Positions 26,487 through 34,949 of a stretch of DNA of 64,000 nucleotides are shown in pieces. The notes below the pieces were generated by a model. It saw only the letters and a list, made by a program, of their open reading frames with translations, did not search any database and was not told where the DNA came from. Location of the stretch: the NCBI GenBank assembly GCA_017436955.1, contig JAFSCD010000010.1:1-64000 (forward strand), written 5' to 3'. Origin of the DNA: Oscillospiraceae bacterium. Lineage in GTDB: Bacteria; Bacillota; Clostridia; Oscillospirales; Oscillospiraceae. The position numbers and the translations under genes were made by a program. Position 1 is the stretch's first letter, and every line of letters starts with the position of its first letter.

Positions 26487-27661
26487 GGATTATTGCCCTC
26501 CTTAAGTACTAAAAATGAGGTAGGGATCGGGCGAATACCGATCACCGATGCGCTGGTGTTAACATACTGTCCGTCATACCACATCATACTCGATGAGCCG
26601 CCGTCCAGATTGCAGGCGTTTACCGCACCGTAGGACAGGAAGATCTCTGCCATATCGCCGAAGGTGGCGCCCAGACTGCTGATCTGCCGGCCGTTGATCA
26701 CCAGCATCAGCACCGCGCCGTCAGCGCGCTGACCGATAGCCGTACGGGGATTGACGCCGCTGGCAAGGATGTCGGGGTCGACCGCTTCGCCGTTGACCAC
26801 CAGCACAGGTCCAAAGCAGACGCCGTACTGGATCTCCCGTTCCAGGATCTGCTGCTGGGAGAAATTACCCACGTGCAGGATGTGATTTTTATCGAAACCG
26901 GCAAAGCCGAACCGGGTGCCGTTTTCCGCATAGTAGATCTGACCCTCGTAGACGACCATAGTGTCCGGGATACTGCCGTTGCCTTTGCCGTCAGGATCGT
27001 AGAAGCCGCCACCGTTTATGCCGGCCACCGCGTCAAATTGATTTGCCATTTGCTCCACGGTGTAGCCCCGGCTGCCGTAGGATTCCGGCACGCTGCCCAT
27101 GATCACCCGGCTGGGGTCAAGCACCACCATCATATAGCCTTGATAGCCTTCGCCCCGAACCTCCTCGATGATGATGCCGTCGCCGTCCTCATCCGTTAAG
27201 CCCCAGGCATCCGTTACCGGGGTGTTCTGGGCGCCGTCATCGGGCTTGGGCTGGGGGATCTGGATCAGGGAACTGTCGGAATCGTCATATTCCGGCGTGA
27301 TGTTGCTGCCGATGATCTCCTGAATTTCCGCCTCTGTGTAGAAAAGATTGGCAAGGAAGCCGACAGCACTGGTCTCCCGTACCGAGCGGATGAACAGATC
27401 CCGGGCAGTAGGGGAGGGCCCCTTTGCCAGCACGAACATAACGCCGTACAGCGCGCCGGCCAGCAGCACAACGGTTTCCAGCAGCAGGATCAGCGTGGCT
27501 GTCAGGGCAAGCAGTGCCCTGTTTGCGGGGGATCTTTTCTTTGCTGTGGATTGCCGTTGCTCGGGCGCCGGCATACGGTCAGTGGTGGAATGCTGGGTCC
27601 TGCGCAGACATTCGTTGGCATCCGCGATCAGCGCTTCCAGGCTGACATTCTCATCTTGCAA
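26483..27661 (-). CDS. Membrane-anchored phosphodiester glycosidase (NAGPA/DUF2233) family protein
   Basis: This 392-residue protein has a transmembrane helix at about 48-77 and an extracytoplasmic C-terminal domain. Diagnostic features are GINGGGFYD, GPVLVVNGE, NPRTAIGQRADGAVLMLVINGR and NLDGGSSSMMWY. These match the NAGPA family, which includes the eukaryotic enzyme that uncovers mannose 6-phosphate and bacterial exopolysaccharide proteins (YomE/EpsL-like). It probably acts on cell-surface phosphodiester-linked sugars. The TTG start at 27661 has AAGGAGGGG before it. The next gene, for a membrane protein, overlaps by 4 bases. Confidence 0.85.
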   Translation of the reverse strand: MQDENVSLEALIADANECLRRTQHSTTDRMPAPEQRQSTAKKRSPANRALLALTATLILLLETVVLLAGALYGVMFVLAKGPSPTARDLFIRSVRETSAVGFLANLFYTEAEIQEIIGSNITPEYDDSDSSLIQIPQPKPDDGAQNTPVTDAWGLTDEDGDGIIIEEVRGEGYQGYMMVVLDPSRVIMGSVPESYGSRGYTVEQMANQFDAVAGINGGGFYDPDGKGNGSIPDTMVVYEGQIYYAENGTRFGFAGFDKNHILHVGNFSQQQILEREIQYGVCFGPVLVVNGEAVDPDILASGVNPRTAIGQRADGAVLMLVINGRQISSLGATFGDMAEIFLSYGAVNACNLDGGSSSMMWYDGQYVNTSASVIGIRPIPTSFLVLKEGNNP

Positions 27662-27730
27662 GCAAATCCCCTCCTTATTACAGCCTTATTTGACAGTATA
27701 ACATTTTTTTCGCGCTTTGTAAAGCATAGG

Positions 27731-27754
27731 AAAAGCCCGGCGGATACGCCGGGC
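27731..27754 (-). terminator. spoIIID terminator
   Basis: GCCCGGCG pairs with CGCCGGGC across GATA, with AAAA on the left giving a T-run on the minus strand. Confidence 0.75.
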
Positions 27755-27760
27755 CGGAAT

Positions 27761-28012
27761 TTATGGATCGCCTCTGTATTTTCGCCGGGTAGCCATACCG
27801 CCCCGGATATGCCGCTGCTGCTTGTTGAGATCCAAAACCTGCCGCACCTGCCGGTACAGATGCTTGTTGCACCGGGGCAGCCGTTGGGACAGGTCTTTGT
27901 GAACGGTAGATTTGGAGATGCCAAAGTGCTGGGCAGCAGCCCGTACCGTGGCGCCGGTTTCAATCATGTACACAGCCAATGCGCAGGCTCTTTCTTCGAT
28001 GGTGTCTGACAT
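27761..28012 (-). CDS. spoIIID: Sporulation transcriptional regulator SpoIIID
   Basis: This 83-residue DNA-binding protein has a helix-turn-helix at about residues 23-45 (TVRAAAQHFGISKSTVHKDL) and the family motifs RLPRCNKHL and RHIRGGMATRRKY. SpoIIID acts in the mother cell after sigma-E, activating or repressing many genes including that of sigma-K. The ATG at 28012 follows GGAGGGGAGATT. It points to an endospore-forming lineage. No other sporulation gene lies in the window; in other Clostridia the neighbours (mreB, spoIIQ-like) differ. Confidence 0.93.
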   Translation of the reverse strand: MSDTIEERACALAVYMIETGATVRAAAQHFGISKSTVHKDLSQRLPRCNKHLYRQVRQVLDLNKQQRHIRGGMATRRKYRGDP

Positions 28013-28089
28013 AATCTCCCCTCCGATGCTGTGTGCTACCGTGAAAAGACTATGCGCGAACCGGAGCCGGTATGCCGGTGTTTTGCCTA

Positions 28090-28118
28090 TTTACAAACCG
28101 CGGTTTTCTTGGTATGAT
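28090..28118 (+). promoter_or_regulatory. Promoter of the PHP gene
   Basis: TTTACA (28090-28095), 17 bases and TATGAT (28113-28118), 26 bases before the start. Confidence 0.6.
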
Positions 28119-28143
28119 GAGAAAAACCCAAGGAGGAAGAAAA

Positions 28144-28842
28144 ATGTATTTGTATGAGACCCATCTGCACACCTCTCCCGTCAGCAGATGCGCGCTGTGG
28201 AGCGTCCGGGAGGCTGTGGAATACTATAAAAATGCCGGTTATGCCGGAATTTTCGTCACCAATCATTTTGTGGACGGCAATATCGCGTTCCCCAAGGACG
28301 CCAGCTACGAGGCGAAGATCCAGTTCTACTTCTCCGATGCCGAGGAAGCCATCCGCATCGGCAAGGAGATCGGACTGGATGTGTTCACCGGCGTGGAGAT
28401 CTCCAACTGGGGTACGGATTTTCTGATCTACGGTCTGGATAAAGAATGGTATCTTGCCCATCCGGAAGCGTATGATATGAATAAGCGGGAGCTGCTGGAA
28501 ATGATGAAGGATGCAGGCGCGCTGGTGATCCAGGCGCATCCCTTCCGGGAAGCCGGTTATATCGACCATATTCGGCTGTATCCGCGCAACGTTCACGGCG
28601 TTGAGATTGACAATGCCAACCGTACCGCCTTTGAAAACGAGATGGCAAGGCAGTATTCCGACAATTATCGTCTCTTGACCTTTGCCGGCTCCGACAATCA
28701 CGGCGAGGAGGAGCAGGTGGAGTTTGCCGGTCTGCAGTTTGAAACGCCCATCGCGGATGAGGCAGATTTCGTCCGCCGGGTCTTAAATGGCGAAATCAAC
28801 CTTTTCCACAAGCAGATGGCACCCTTCTGCCGGGGAAAATAA
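28144..28842 (+). CDS. PHP-domain phosphoesterase
   Basis: This 232-residue PHP (polymerase and histidinol phosphatase) domain protein carries the metal-binding motifs ETHLHTS, FVTNHFVDG, GVEISNW, IQAHPFRE and GSDNHG, all present and in order. These proteins are tri-metal phosphatases or phosphoesterases; this subclass is often labelled histidinol-phosphatase-like but is of unproven substrate. The ATG at 28144 follows AAGGAGGAAG. It stands alone between spoIIID and the cysS T-box. Confidence 0.85.
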   Translation: MYLYETHLHTSPVSRCALWSVREAVEYYKNAGYAGIFVTNHFVDGNIAFPKDASYEAKIQFYFSDAEEAIRIGKEIGLDVFTGVEISNWGTDFLIYGLDKEWYLAHPEAYDMNKRELLEMMKDAGALVIQAHPFREAGYIDHIRLYPRNVHGVEIDNANRTAFENEMARQYSDNYRLLTFAGSDNHGEEEQVEFAGLQFETPIADEADFVRRVLNGEINLFHKQMAPFCRGK

Positions 28843-28883
28843 GCATTTTCCCACGATCCGCTGTCGGTTGCACAATGCAAATC

Positions 28884-28913
28884 TTGACAAATATGACCCT
28901 TTGATGGTAAAAT
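28884..28913 (+). promoter_or_regulatory. cysS leader promoter
   Basis: TTGACA (28884-28889), 18 bases and TAAAAT (28908-28913). It starts the T-box leader. Confidence 0.7.
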
Positions 28914-28929
28914 ATCCGTAAGTGAATAT

Positions 28930-29115
28930 CGTGTTGACCGGAAAGAGTAACAGCTGTCAAACCTACAGAGAGCCGATGCCGTTGGCTGTGAGCATTGGCA
29001 GGGGCGCGCTGCGAAGGTGCGTCCGTGAGCGAATTTTTCCAAAGTGATAAATGAGAGTGGAACCGCGAGTATTTTTACCCGCCTCTTGTACTTATGTGCA
29101 AGGGGCGGTTTTTTA
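28930..29115 (+). promoter_or_regulatory. T-box riboswitch, cysteine-specific
   Basis: The T-box sequence AGAGTGGAACCGCG lies at 29053-29066. It is followed by the terminator CCCGCCTCTTG...CAAGGGGCGG plus TTTTTT at 29078-29114. In stem I the specifier is probably TGC at 29018-29020 (Cys), followed by a purine and by TCCG, which pairs with CGGA at 28939-28942. Uncharged tRNA-Cys would stabilise the antiterminator and turn on cysS and perhaps the genes after it. The specifier assignment comes from the fold I drew by eye. Confidence 0.88.
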
Positions 29116-29139
29116 GTAAATCTTAACGGAGGAATCGTT

Positions 29140-30555
29140 ATGTATCTGTATAACTCTGCAACCCATAAGAAAGAACTGTTCGTTCCCAATAATCCCGATC
29201 TTGTAAAGATGTACACCTGCGGACCGACGGTGTACCACTATGCCCATATCGGCAACCTGCGCACCTATATTATGGAGGATGTGCTGGAAAAGGCTCTGCG
29301 CTATCTAGGCTATAATGTTAAGCGGGTCATGAATATCACCGACGTGGGACACCTGGCATCCGACGCCGACACCGGCGAAGACAAGATGCTCAAGGGCGCA
29401 AAGCGGGAAAACAAGACGGTCATGGAGATTGCCCGGTACTACACCGACGCCTTCTTTGCCGATTGTGAAAAGCTGAATATCAAGCATCCGGACGTGGTGG
29501 AGCCTGCCACCAACTGCATCAGCGAGTATATCGAAATGGTGCAAAAGCTGCTGGATGAGGGCAAGGCCTATATTGCCGGCGGCAACGTGTATTTCGATAC
29601 TTCCACCCTGGAAAAATACTATGTTTTCAACGATCACGACGAGGAGGATCTGGCCGTGGGCGTCCGTGAGGGCGTGGAGGAGGATACCAACAAAAAGAAT
29701 AAAAATGACTTCGTGCTGTGGTTTACCAAGAGCAAGTTTGAGGATCAGGCGCTGAAATGGGATTCTCCCTGGGGTGTCGGCTATCCCGGCTGGCATATTG
29801 AGTGCTCCTGCATTTCCATGAAGCATCTGGGCGAGGATCTGGATATCCACGCCGGCGGTATCGACAACGCGTTCCCTCACCATACCAATGAAATTGCCCA
29901 GTCTGAAAGCTATCTGGGACACAAGTGGTGCAACTACTGGTTCCACGTGCATCACTTAAACACCGATGCCGGCAAGATGAGCAAGTCCAAGGGCGAATTT
30001 CTGACGGTGTCTCTGCTGGAAAGCAAGGGCTATGATCCCATGGCGTACCGGCTGTTCTGCCTGCAGAGCCATTACCGCCGGAATCTGGTGTTCAGCTGGG
30101 AAAACCTGGACAACGCCGTTGTGGCCTATGACAAGCTGATCGCAAAGATCGCCGCGCTGAAAGCCGACGGACAGGTGGACGAAGCTGCCTTGAATGCCCT
30201 GAAGGAGCGGTTCGTGAATGCGTTGAACGGCGATCTGAACACCTCCTTGGCTGTCACCGCTGTTTATGATGTTTTGAAGGCAAAGTGCAGCGATGCCACC
30301 AAGCTGGCTGCGCTGGCGGATTTCGACAAGGTGTTGTCCCTGAATCTGCTGCAAGCGGCAGAAAATCTGCGTAAAAAGGAAGCGGAGGAAACCGCTGCTT
30401 CTGCCGATCCCGAGATCGACGCATTGGTCGCAGCCAGAACGGAAGCAAAGAAGGCCAAAAACTGGGCAGAAGCTGACCGCATCCGTGACGAGCTGAAGGC
30501 AAGAGGCATCGAGATCATTGACACGCCCCAGGGCGCCAAGTGGAGAAAAGTATGA
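29140..30555 (+). CDS. cysS: Cysteinyl-tRNA synthetase
   Basis: CysRS charges tRNA-Cys with cysteine. It has 471 residues. The zinc-site Cys and the HIGH-like signature are in MYTCGPTVYHYAHIGNLRTY. DVGHLASDADTGEDKM, GWHIECSCIS, the HHTNEIAQSE segment and KMSKSKGEF are present. The true start is ATG 29140 after ACGGAGGAATCGTT; an upstream ATG at 29044 lies in the T-box. The terminal ATGA overlaps polA, starting a cysS-polA-rimI-tsaD operon under the Cys T-box. Confidence 0.95.
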   Translation: MYLYNSATHKKELFVPNNPDLVKMYTCGPTVYHYAHIGNLRTYIMEDVLEKALRYLGYNVKRVMNITDVGHLASDADTGEDKMLKGAKRENKTVMEIARYYTDAFFADCEKLNIKHPDVVEPATNCISEYIEMVQKLLDEGKAYIAGGNVYFDTSTLEKYYVFNDHDEEDLAVGVREGVEEDTNKKNKNDFVLWFTKSKFEDQALKWDSPWGVGYPGWHIECSCISMKHLGEDLDIHAGGIDNAFPHHTNEIAQSESYLGHKWCNYWFHVHHLNTDAGKMSKSKGEFLTVSLLESKGYDPMAYRLFCLQSHYRRNLVFSWENLDNAVVAYDKLIAKIAALKADGQVDEAALNALKERFVNALNGDLNTSLAVTAVYDVLKAKCSDATKLAALADFDKVLSLNLLQAAENLRKKEAEETAASADPEIDALVAARTEAKKAKNWAEADRIRDELKARGIEIIDTPQGAKWRKV

Positions 30556-33074
30556 AACTGATGATCCTTGACGGTAATTCCGTCATCAATCGCGCGTTTT
30601 ACGGTGTCCGGCCCCTGACCACCCGGGATGGGCTGTATACCAACGCGATCTATGGATTTCTGAATATTCTGGAGAAAATGGAAAAGGAAGAGCAGCCCGA
30701 TGCGGTCTGCGTTGCCTTTGATCTGCACGGTCCTACCTTCCGTCACCTGCAGTATGACGGCTACAAGGCCACCCGGCACGCTATGCCGGAGGAGCTTAAG
30801 CAGCAGATGCCGGTGATGAAGGAAGTGCTGCAGGCCATGAACATTCCCATCTATGCCTGCCAGGGCTGGGAAGCCGACGATGTGATCGGCACCGTAGGCA
30901 GGATCTGCTCCAATAACGATTGGGAGTGCGTAGTGGTCACCGGTGACCGGGACAGCCTGCAGCTGATCGACAAAAACGTCCACATCAAACTGGTGATCAC
31001 CAAAGGCGGTCAGACCACCGCAACGCTGTATACCGAGGAGGTTTTCCGGGAAGAATACGGCTTTGCGCCGAAAAAGCTCATCGACCTGAAGGCGCTGATG
31101 GGCGATTCTTCCGATAATATTCCCGGCGTTGCCGGCGTAGGTCCCAAAACGGCCACCCAGCTGCTGCTGAAGTTCGGCAGTCTGGATGGCGTTTATGAGA
31201 ACATCGGCGACAGCTCTATTGCGCCGAAACTACGTGAAAAGCTGGAAAATGACCGGGAAAATGCCTATCTTTCCTATGATTTGGCTACCATTCGTCCGGA
31301 AGCGCCCATTGATTTCGCGCCTATGGATGCGGTGGTGCAGCCCTACAACCGGGCGCAGCTGTATCAGCTGTTCCAAAAGCTGGAATTTGTCAAGCTGATC
31401 GACCGTTACGGTCTGCGTGGCGCGGAGCAGGAAGCACCCGTGAAGGCAGCACCCTGCGAAAAGCTGCCGGAGCTGGATGCGCTTCCGGAGGATATGACGG
31501 CGTGTGCCGTATACGTTGCGCCGGATGGCGCTATCGGTGTTGCCTGCGACAAGGGCGTTTGCGTCCGTACGCCGCTGGAAGCCCAGATGGGCCTGACCCT
31601 GCCGGAAAAAATGGTCTGCCACGACAGCAAGACAACGATGCACGCTTTGGATGAGCTGGGCATCTGCTGGGGCGAGGTGGTCTTTGATACCGCTTTGGCG
31701 GCCTACGACCTGAATCCTTCCCAATCGGACTATCCCGTATCCAAGCTGGCCACCAATTTCCTGGGCGTATCTGTGGATGACGGCGATACTGCCGGCTGTG
31801 CCCAGGCGATCTGGCAGCTTTGGAAGGTGCTGGAGGAAGCGCTGAAAAAGCAGGGTATGGAGCAGCTTTACTATGAGATCGAGCTGCCCCTTTGCCCGGT
31901 GCTGTACCGTATGGAGCGGCAGGGTATTGCCATCGACCGGCAGCAGCTTCAGCAGTTCGGTGAAATGCTGACCCGGCGTATCAGCGAATGTGAGACGCTG
32001 ATCTACAGTTATTCCGAGGAGCCCTTCAACATCAATTCCACCCGGCAACTGGGCGAGCTGCTGTTCGAAAAGCTGGGTCTGCCGCCGGTGAAAAAGACCA
32101 AAACCGGTTATTCCACCAATGCGGACGTGCTGGAAAAGCTGAAAAACAAGCATCCCATCATCCCGGCGATCATGGACTACCGGATGCTGACAAAGCTGAA
32201 ATCCACCTACGCCGACGGTTTGATGAAGGTGATCTGCCAGGACGGTCGTATCCGTACCACCTTCCAGAATCTCGTTACCGCTACGGGTCGGCTGTCCTCT
32301 ACGGAGCCGAATCTGCAGAATATTCCCGTGCGCACCGATCTGGGCGCGGAGATCCGCAAAATGTTCGTACCCAAGCCCGGCTGCGTGCTGGTGGATGCGG
32401 ACTACAGCCAGATCGAGCTGCGTGTGCTGGCGCATATCGCAGGCGATGAAAGAATGTGCGAAGCCTTCCGCGCCGGAATGGATATCCATACGGTAACGGC
32501 TTCCCAGGTGTTCGGCGTGGCGCCGGAGGATGTAACGCCGCTGCAGCGCCGGCACGCCAAGGCGGTCAATTTCGGCATCGTTTACGGTATTTCCGAGTTC
32601 TCCCTTTCCGAGGATATCGGCGTATCCCGCTACGAAGCCAGGGAATATATCGACAATTATCTGGCCAATTATGAGGGCGTGCGCCGGTATATGAAGCAGG
32701 TGGTCCTTGATGCCAGAGAGGTGGGCTTTACCCAGACCCTTTATGGCAGAAAACGCTATATCCCGGAGCTGAAGGCAAGCAATTATATGATCCGTCAGGG
32801 TGCGGAGCGTATGACACTGAACACCCCCATTCAGGGCTCCGCGGCTGACCTGATCAAGCTGGCAATGATCCGGGTGGACAAGGCGCTGCGGGCGCATTAT
32901 CCCGAAGCAAAGCTGCTGCTGCAGGTACACGATGAGCTGATCGTGGAATGTCCCGAAAAGATCGCAGAGGAGGTCGCCGCCCTGGTCAGCAGCCAGATGC
33001 AGCAGGTGGCGCAGCTGAGCGTCCCCCTGATCGCGGAAGCAAAAATCGGTAAAAGTTGGTTTGATGCAAAATGA
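30552..33074 (+). CDS. polA: DNA polymerase I
   Basis: PolA fills gaps and removes primers. It has 840 residues: a 5'-3' exonuclease domain (FYGVRPLTTRDG, VTGDRDSLQLI, GDSSDNIPGVAGVGPKTA), then a central 3'-5' exonuclease-like domain whose catalytic acidic residues look degenerate (FDTALAAYDLNPSQ), as usual in Firmicutes. The polymerase domain has motif A DADYSQIELR, motif B RRHAKAVNFGIVYG and motif C QVHDELIVE. The start ATG 30552 overlaps the cysS stop; GGAGAAAAG precedes it. An upstream in-frame start at 30540 is not used. It overlaps rimI by ATGA. Confidence 0.95.
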   Translation: MKLMILDGNSVINRAFYGVRPLTTRDGLYTNAIYGFLNILEKMEKEEQPDAVCVAFDLHGPTFRHLQYDGYKATRHAMPEELKQQMPVMKEVLQAMNIPIYACQGWEADDVIGTVGRICSNNDWECVVVTGDRDSLQLIDKNVHIKLVITKGGQTTATLYTEEVFREEYGFAPKKLIDLKALMGDSSDNIPGVAGVGPKTATQLLLKFGSLDGVYENIGDSSIAPKLREKLENDRENAYLSYDLATIRPEAPIDFAPMDAVVQPYNRAQLYQLFQKLEFVKLIDRYGLRGAEQEAPVKAAPCEKLPELDALPEDMTACAVYVAPDGAIGVACDKGVCVRTPLEAQMGLTLPEKMVCHDSKTTMHALDELGICWGEVVFDTALAAYDLNPSQSDYPVSKLATNFLGVSVDDGDTAGCAQAIWQLWKVLEEALKKQGMEQLYYEIELPLCPVLYRMERQGIAIDRQQLQQFGEMLTRRISECETLIYSYSEEPFNINSTRQLGELLFEKLGLPPVKKTKTGYSTNADVLEKLKNKHPIIPAIMDYRMLTKLKSTYADGLMKVICQDGRIRTTFQNLVTATGRLSSTEPNLQNIPVRTDLGAEIRKMFVPKPGCVLVDADYSQIELRVLAHIAGDERMCEAFRAGMDIHTVTASQVFGVAPEDVTPLQRRHAKAVNFGIVYGISEFSLSEDIGVSRYEAREYIDNYLANYEGVRRYMKQVVLDAREVGFTQTLYGRKRYIPELKASNYMIRQGAERMTLNTPIQGSAADLIKLAMIRVDKALRAHYPEAKLLLQVHDELIVECPEKIAEEVAALVSSQMQQVAQLSVPLIAEAKIGKSWFDAK

Positions 33075-33514
33075 TCGAGATCAAAAAAATGGAAAGCATC
33101 CACGTTGCGCAGGTGGCGGCGCTGGAAAAGCTGTGCTTTTCGGAGCCCTGGAGCGAAAACAGCGTGGCAGGGGAACTGAATAACCCCTTGTCGCTGTGGC
33201 TGGTGGCTGTGGATGGGGAAACCCTGGCAGGCTACGTAGGCTCCCAGAGCGTAATGGGGGAAACGGATATGATGAATATCGCGGTGGACCCGGATCACCG
33301 CCGTCAGGGCGTTGCAGCGGCTCTCATCGACGCGCTGGTGAAGCAGCTGAAAGCCAATGGCAATCACTGCCTGACGCTGGAGGTGCGCGCCTCCAATGCC
33401 GCCGCGATCCGGCTGTATGAAAAGCTGGGATTTGCCCCGATCGGCAGACGTCCCAATTACTACCGCAGCCCCAGAGAGGATGCTTTGATCCTGCGAAAGG
33501 AGTGGCAGCTATGA
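33071..33514 (+). CDS. rimI: Ribosomal protein alanine N-acetyltransferase RimI-like
   Basis: This 147-residue GNAT-family N-acetyltransferase has the acetyl-CoA motif DPDHRRQGVAAALI at about 76-89. It also has the RimI-type LEVRASNAAAIRLYEKLGF and RRPNYYRSPREDALIL. RimI acetylates the N-terminal alanine of ribosomal protein bS18 and often pairs with the threonylcarbamoyladenosine (TsaD) genes, as here. It overlaps polA at its start and tsaD at its end, so it is translationally coupled. Confidence 0.88.
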   Translation: MIEIKKMESIHVAQVAALEKLCFSEPWSENSVAGELNNPLSLWLVAVDGETLAGYVGSQSVMGETDMMNIAVDPDHRRQGVAAALIDALVKQLKANGNHCLTLEVRASNAAAIRLYEKLGFAPIGRRPNYYRSPREDALILRKEWQL

Positions 33515-34551
33515 ATATATTGGCAGTAGAATCCTCCTGCGATGAAACCGCGGTTGCCATCGTCAAAGACGGTCGGCAGGTACTGACGGATTGCATCGCA
33601 TCCCAGGTGGAGCTGCACCGTATCTATGGCGGCGTTGTGCCGGAGATCGCCTCCAGAAAGCACATTGAAGCCATTTACGGTCTGGCGGAGCAGGCTCTGG
33701 AAAAGACTGGGCTGACCCGGCGCGACATTGATGCCGTGGCGGTCACCTATGCTCCGGGTCTGATCGGCGCGGTGCTGGTGGGCGTGAATTTTGCAAAGGC
33801 TGCGGCTTTGGCTATGGACAAGCCCCTGATCCCGGTGCATCACATCCGTGGACACATCGCCGCCAATTATATCGCGTATCCCGATCTGGAGCCGCCGTTT
33901 CTGTGCCTGGTGGTATCCGGCGGTCATACCATGATCGTGGATGTGCAGGGCTATACCAAAATGGAGATTTTGGGAACATCTCTGGATGATGCCGCCGGCG
34001 AATGTTTCGATAAGGTGGCACGGGTGCTGGGAATGCCATATCCCGGTGGCGCGGCGCTGGATAAGGCGGCGCAAAAGGGAGATGACACCAAGTATAGCTT
34101 GCCCCGTTCCAAGTCCGGCGACAATCCGTACGATATGAGCTTTTCCGGCTTAAAGACCGCGGCGCTGAATCTGATCCACCACGCCCAGCAGGTGGGGGAG
34201 GCACTGGATATTCCCAGCCTCTGCGCATCCTTCAGCACAGCCGTATCCGATACGCTGGTACCCAGAGTGGTGCAGGCGATCCGGCAGACCGGACATAAAA
34301 AGATCGCCATCGCCGGTGGCGTGGCGGCCAATTCCCGTATCCGTGCCGATCTGCTGGCAGCGGTGGAAAAGCTGGACGTGCAGGTGTATCTGCCGCCGTT
34401 AAGCCTCTGCGGTGACAATGCGGCGATGATCGGCGCCCAGGGATATTACGAGTATCTGGCAGGCAATATTGCGGATATGCACTTAAACGCCTACGCCACA
34501 AAATCCGTCCTGGGCGAAGCAATTTCAGAAAGCTTGCAGGAGATCAGCTGA
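33511..34551 (+). CDS. tsaD: tRNA N6-threonylcarbamoyladenosine transferase component TsaD
   Basis: TsaD (YgjD/Gcp) transfers threonylcarbamoyl to A37 of ANN-reading tRNAs. The 346 residues contain ILAVESSCDETAVAI, metal-site HHIRGHIAANY, VSGGHTMIV, GEAFDKVARVLG-like GECFDKVARVLGMPYPGG and the C-terminal GGVAANSRIR. The ATG at 33511 has AAAGGAG nine bases upstream; the upstream alternative adds three residues. Essential housekeeping gene, last in the T-box-led operon; partner tsaB and tsaE are outside the window. Confidence 0.95.
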   Translation: MNILAVESSCDETAVAIVKDGRQVLTDCIASQVELHRIYGGVVPEIASRKHIEAIYGLAEQALEKTGLTRRDIDAVAVTYAPGLIGAVLVGVNFAKAAALAMDKPLIPVHHIRGHIAANYIAYPDLEPPFLCLVVSGGHTMIVDVQGYTKMEILGTSLDDAAGECFDKVARVLGMPYPGGAALDKAAQKGDDTKYSLPRSKSGDNPYDMSFSGLKTAALNLIHHAQQVGEALDIPSLCASFSTAVSDTLVPRVVQAIRQTGHKKIAIAGGVAANSRIRADLLAAVEKLDVQVYLPPLSLCGDNAAMIGAQGYYEYLAGNIADMHLNAYATKSVLGEAISESLQEIS

Positions 34552-34566
34552 TCTCCTGCAATTTTC
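34534..34566 (+). terminator. Terminator overlapping the tsaD stop
   Basis: TTGCAGGAGATCAG pairs with CTGATCTCCTGCAA, a perfect 28-base palindrome that contains the last codons and stop of tsaD; TTTTCGTTT follows. Confidence 0.7.
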
Positions 34567-34891
34567 GTTTGAATATTGCATTATGCATACGAAAAATGTA
34601 TAATCATTCCTGCTTTGGCAAAAACTGCGTTTCGTTTGTTCACAAAATGTTCCAATCTGCCCCGTTTCGGGGCGATTTTACAAATTTCGACAGGAAATTT
34701 CATAAATGCAGGCTGTGGAAAAACCTGTGGAAAGTGTGTATAACTTTCCGCATGAAGCAAGTATTATGGCGTTATGCAAACCAAATACAAAAATCATATA
34801 CAGCGAAAATCCAACTTTTTGCGCCAATTTGCCATAGGCTTTTGCAGCATGAAGGATAAGCTGCGTCATTTCGCTTTTTGACGCAAAGTGT
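34562..34891 (+). other. Intergenic region with DnaA-box-like motifs
   Basis: About 330 bases with no convincing gene. At 34714-34743 three clustered near-matches to the DnaA box complement (TGTGGATAA) occur: TGTGGAAAA, TGTGGAAAG and TGTGTATAA. No AT-rich unwinding element or replication genes are nearby, so an origin is not claimed; a DnaA-titrating or regulatory site is possible but weak. Confidence 0.35.
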
Positions 34892-34920
34892 TTGCAAAAG
34901 AGGCGGCTCTGTGATATACT
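34892..34920 (+). promoter_or_regulatory. Promoter of the GNAT-MATE pair
   Basis: TTGCAA (34892-34897), 17 bases and TATACT (34915-34920), 30 bases before the start. Confidence 0.7.
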
Positions 34921-34949
34921 ACACAAAGCGCACATTGGGAGGAATCGGT

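Noticed and set aside
31230..32930. A 566-codon minus-strand ORF
   Set aside because: Antisense to polA, shadow composition.
34700..34760. Replication origin
   Set aside because: DnaA-like motifs are imperfect, and dnaA, dnaN and an AT-rich unwinding region are absent.
34569..34859. A 96-codon ORF after tsaD
   Set aside because: No ribosome site, odd composition (many Cys, Lys, Phe) and overlap with DnaA-like motifs; not supported as a gene.
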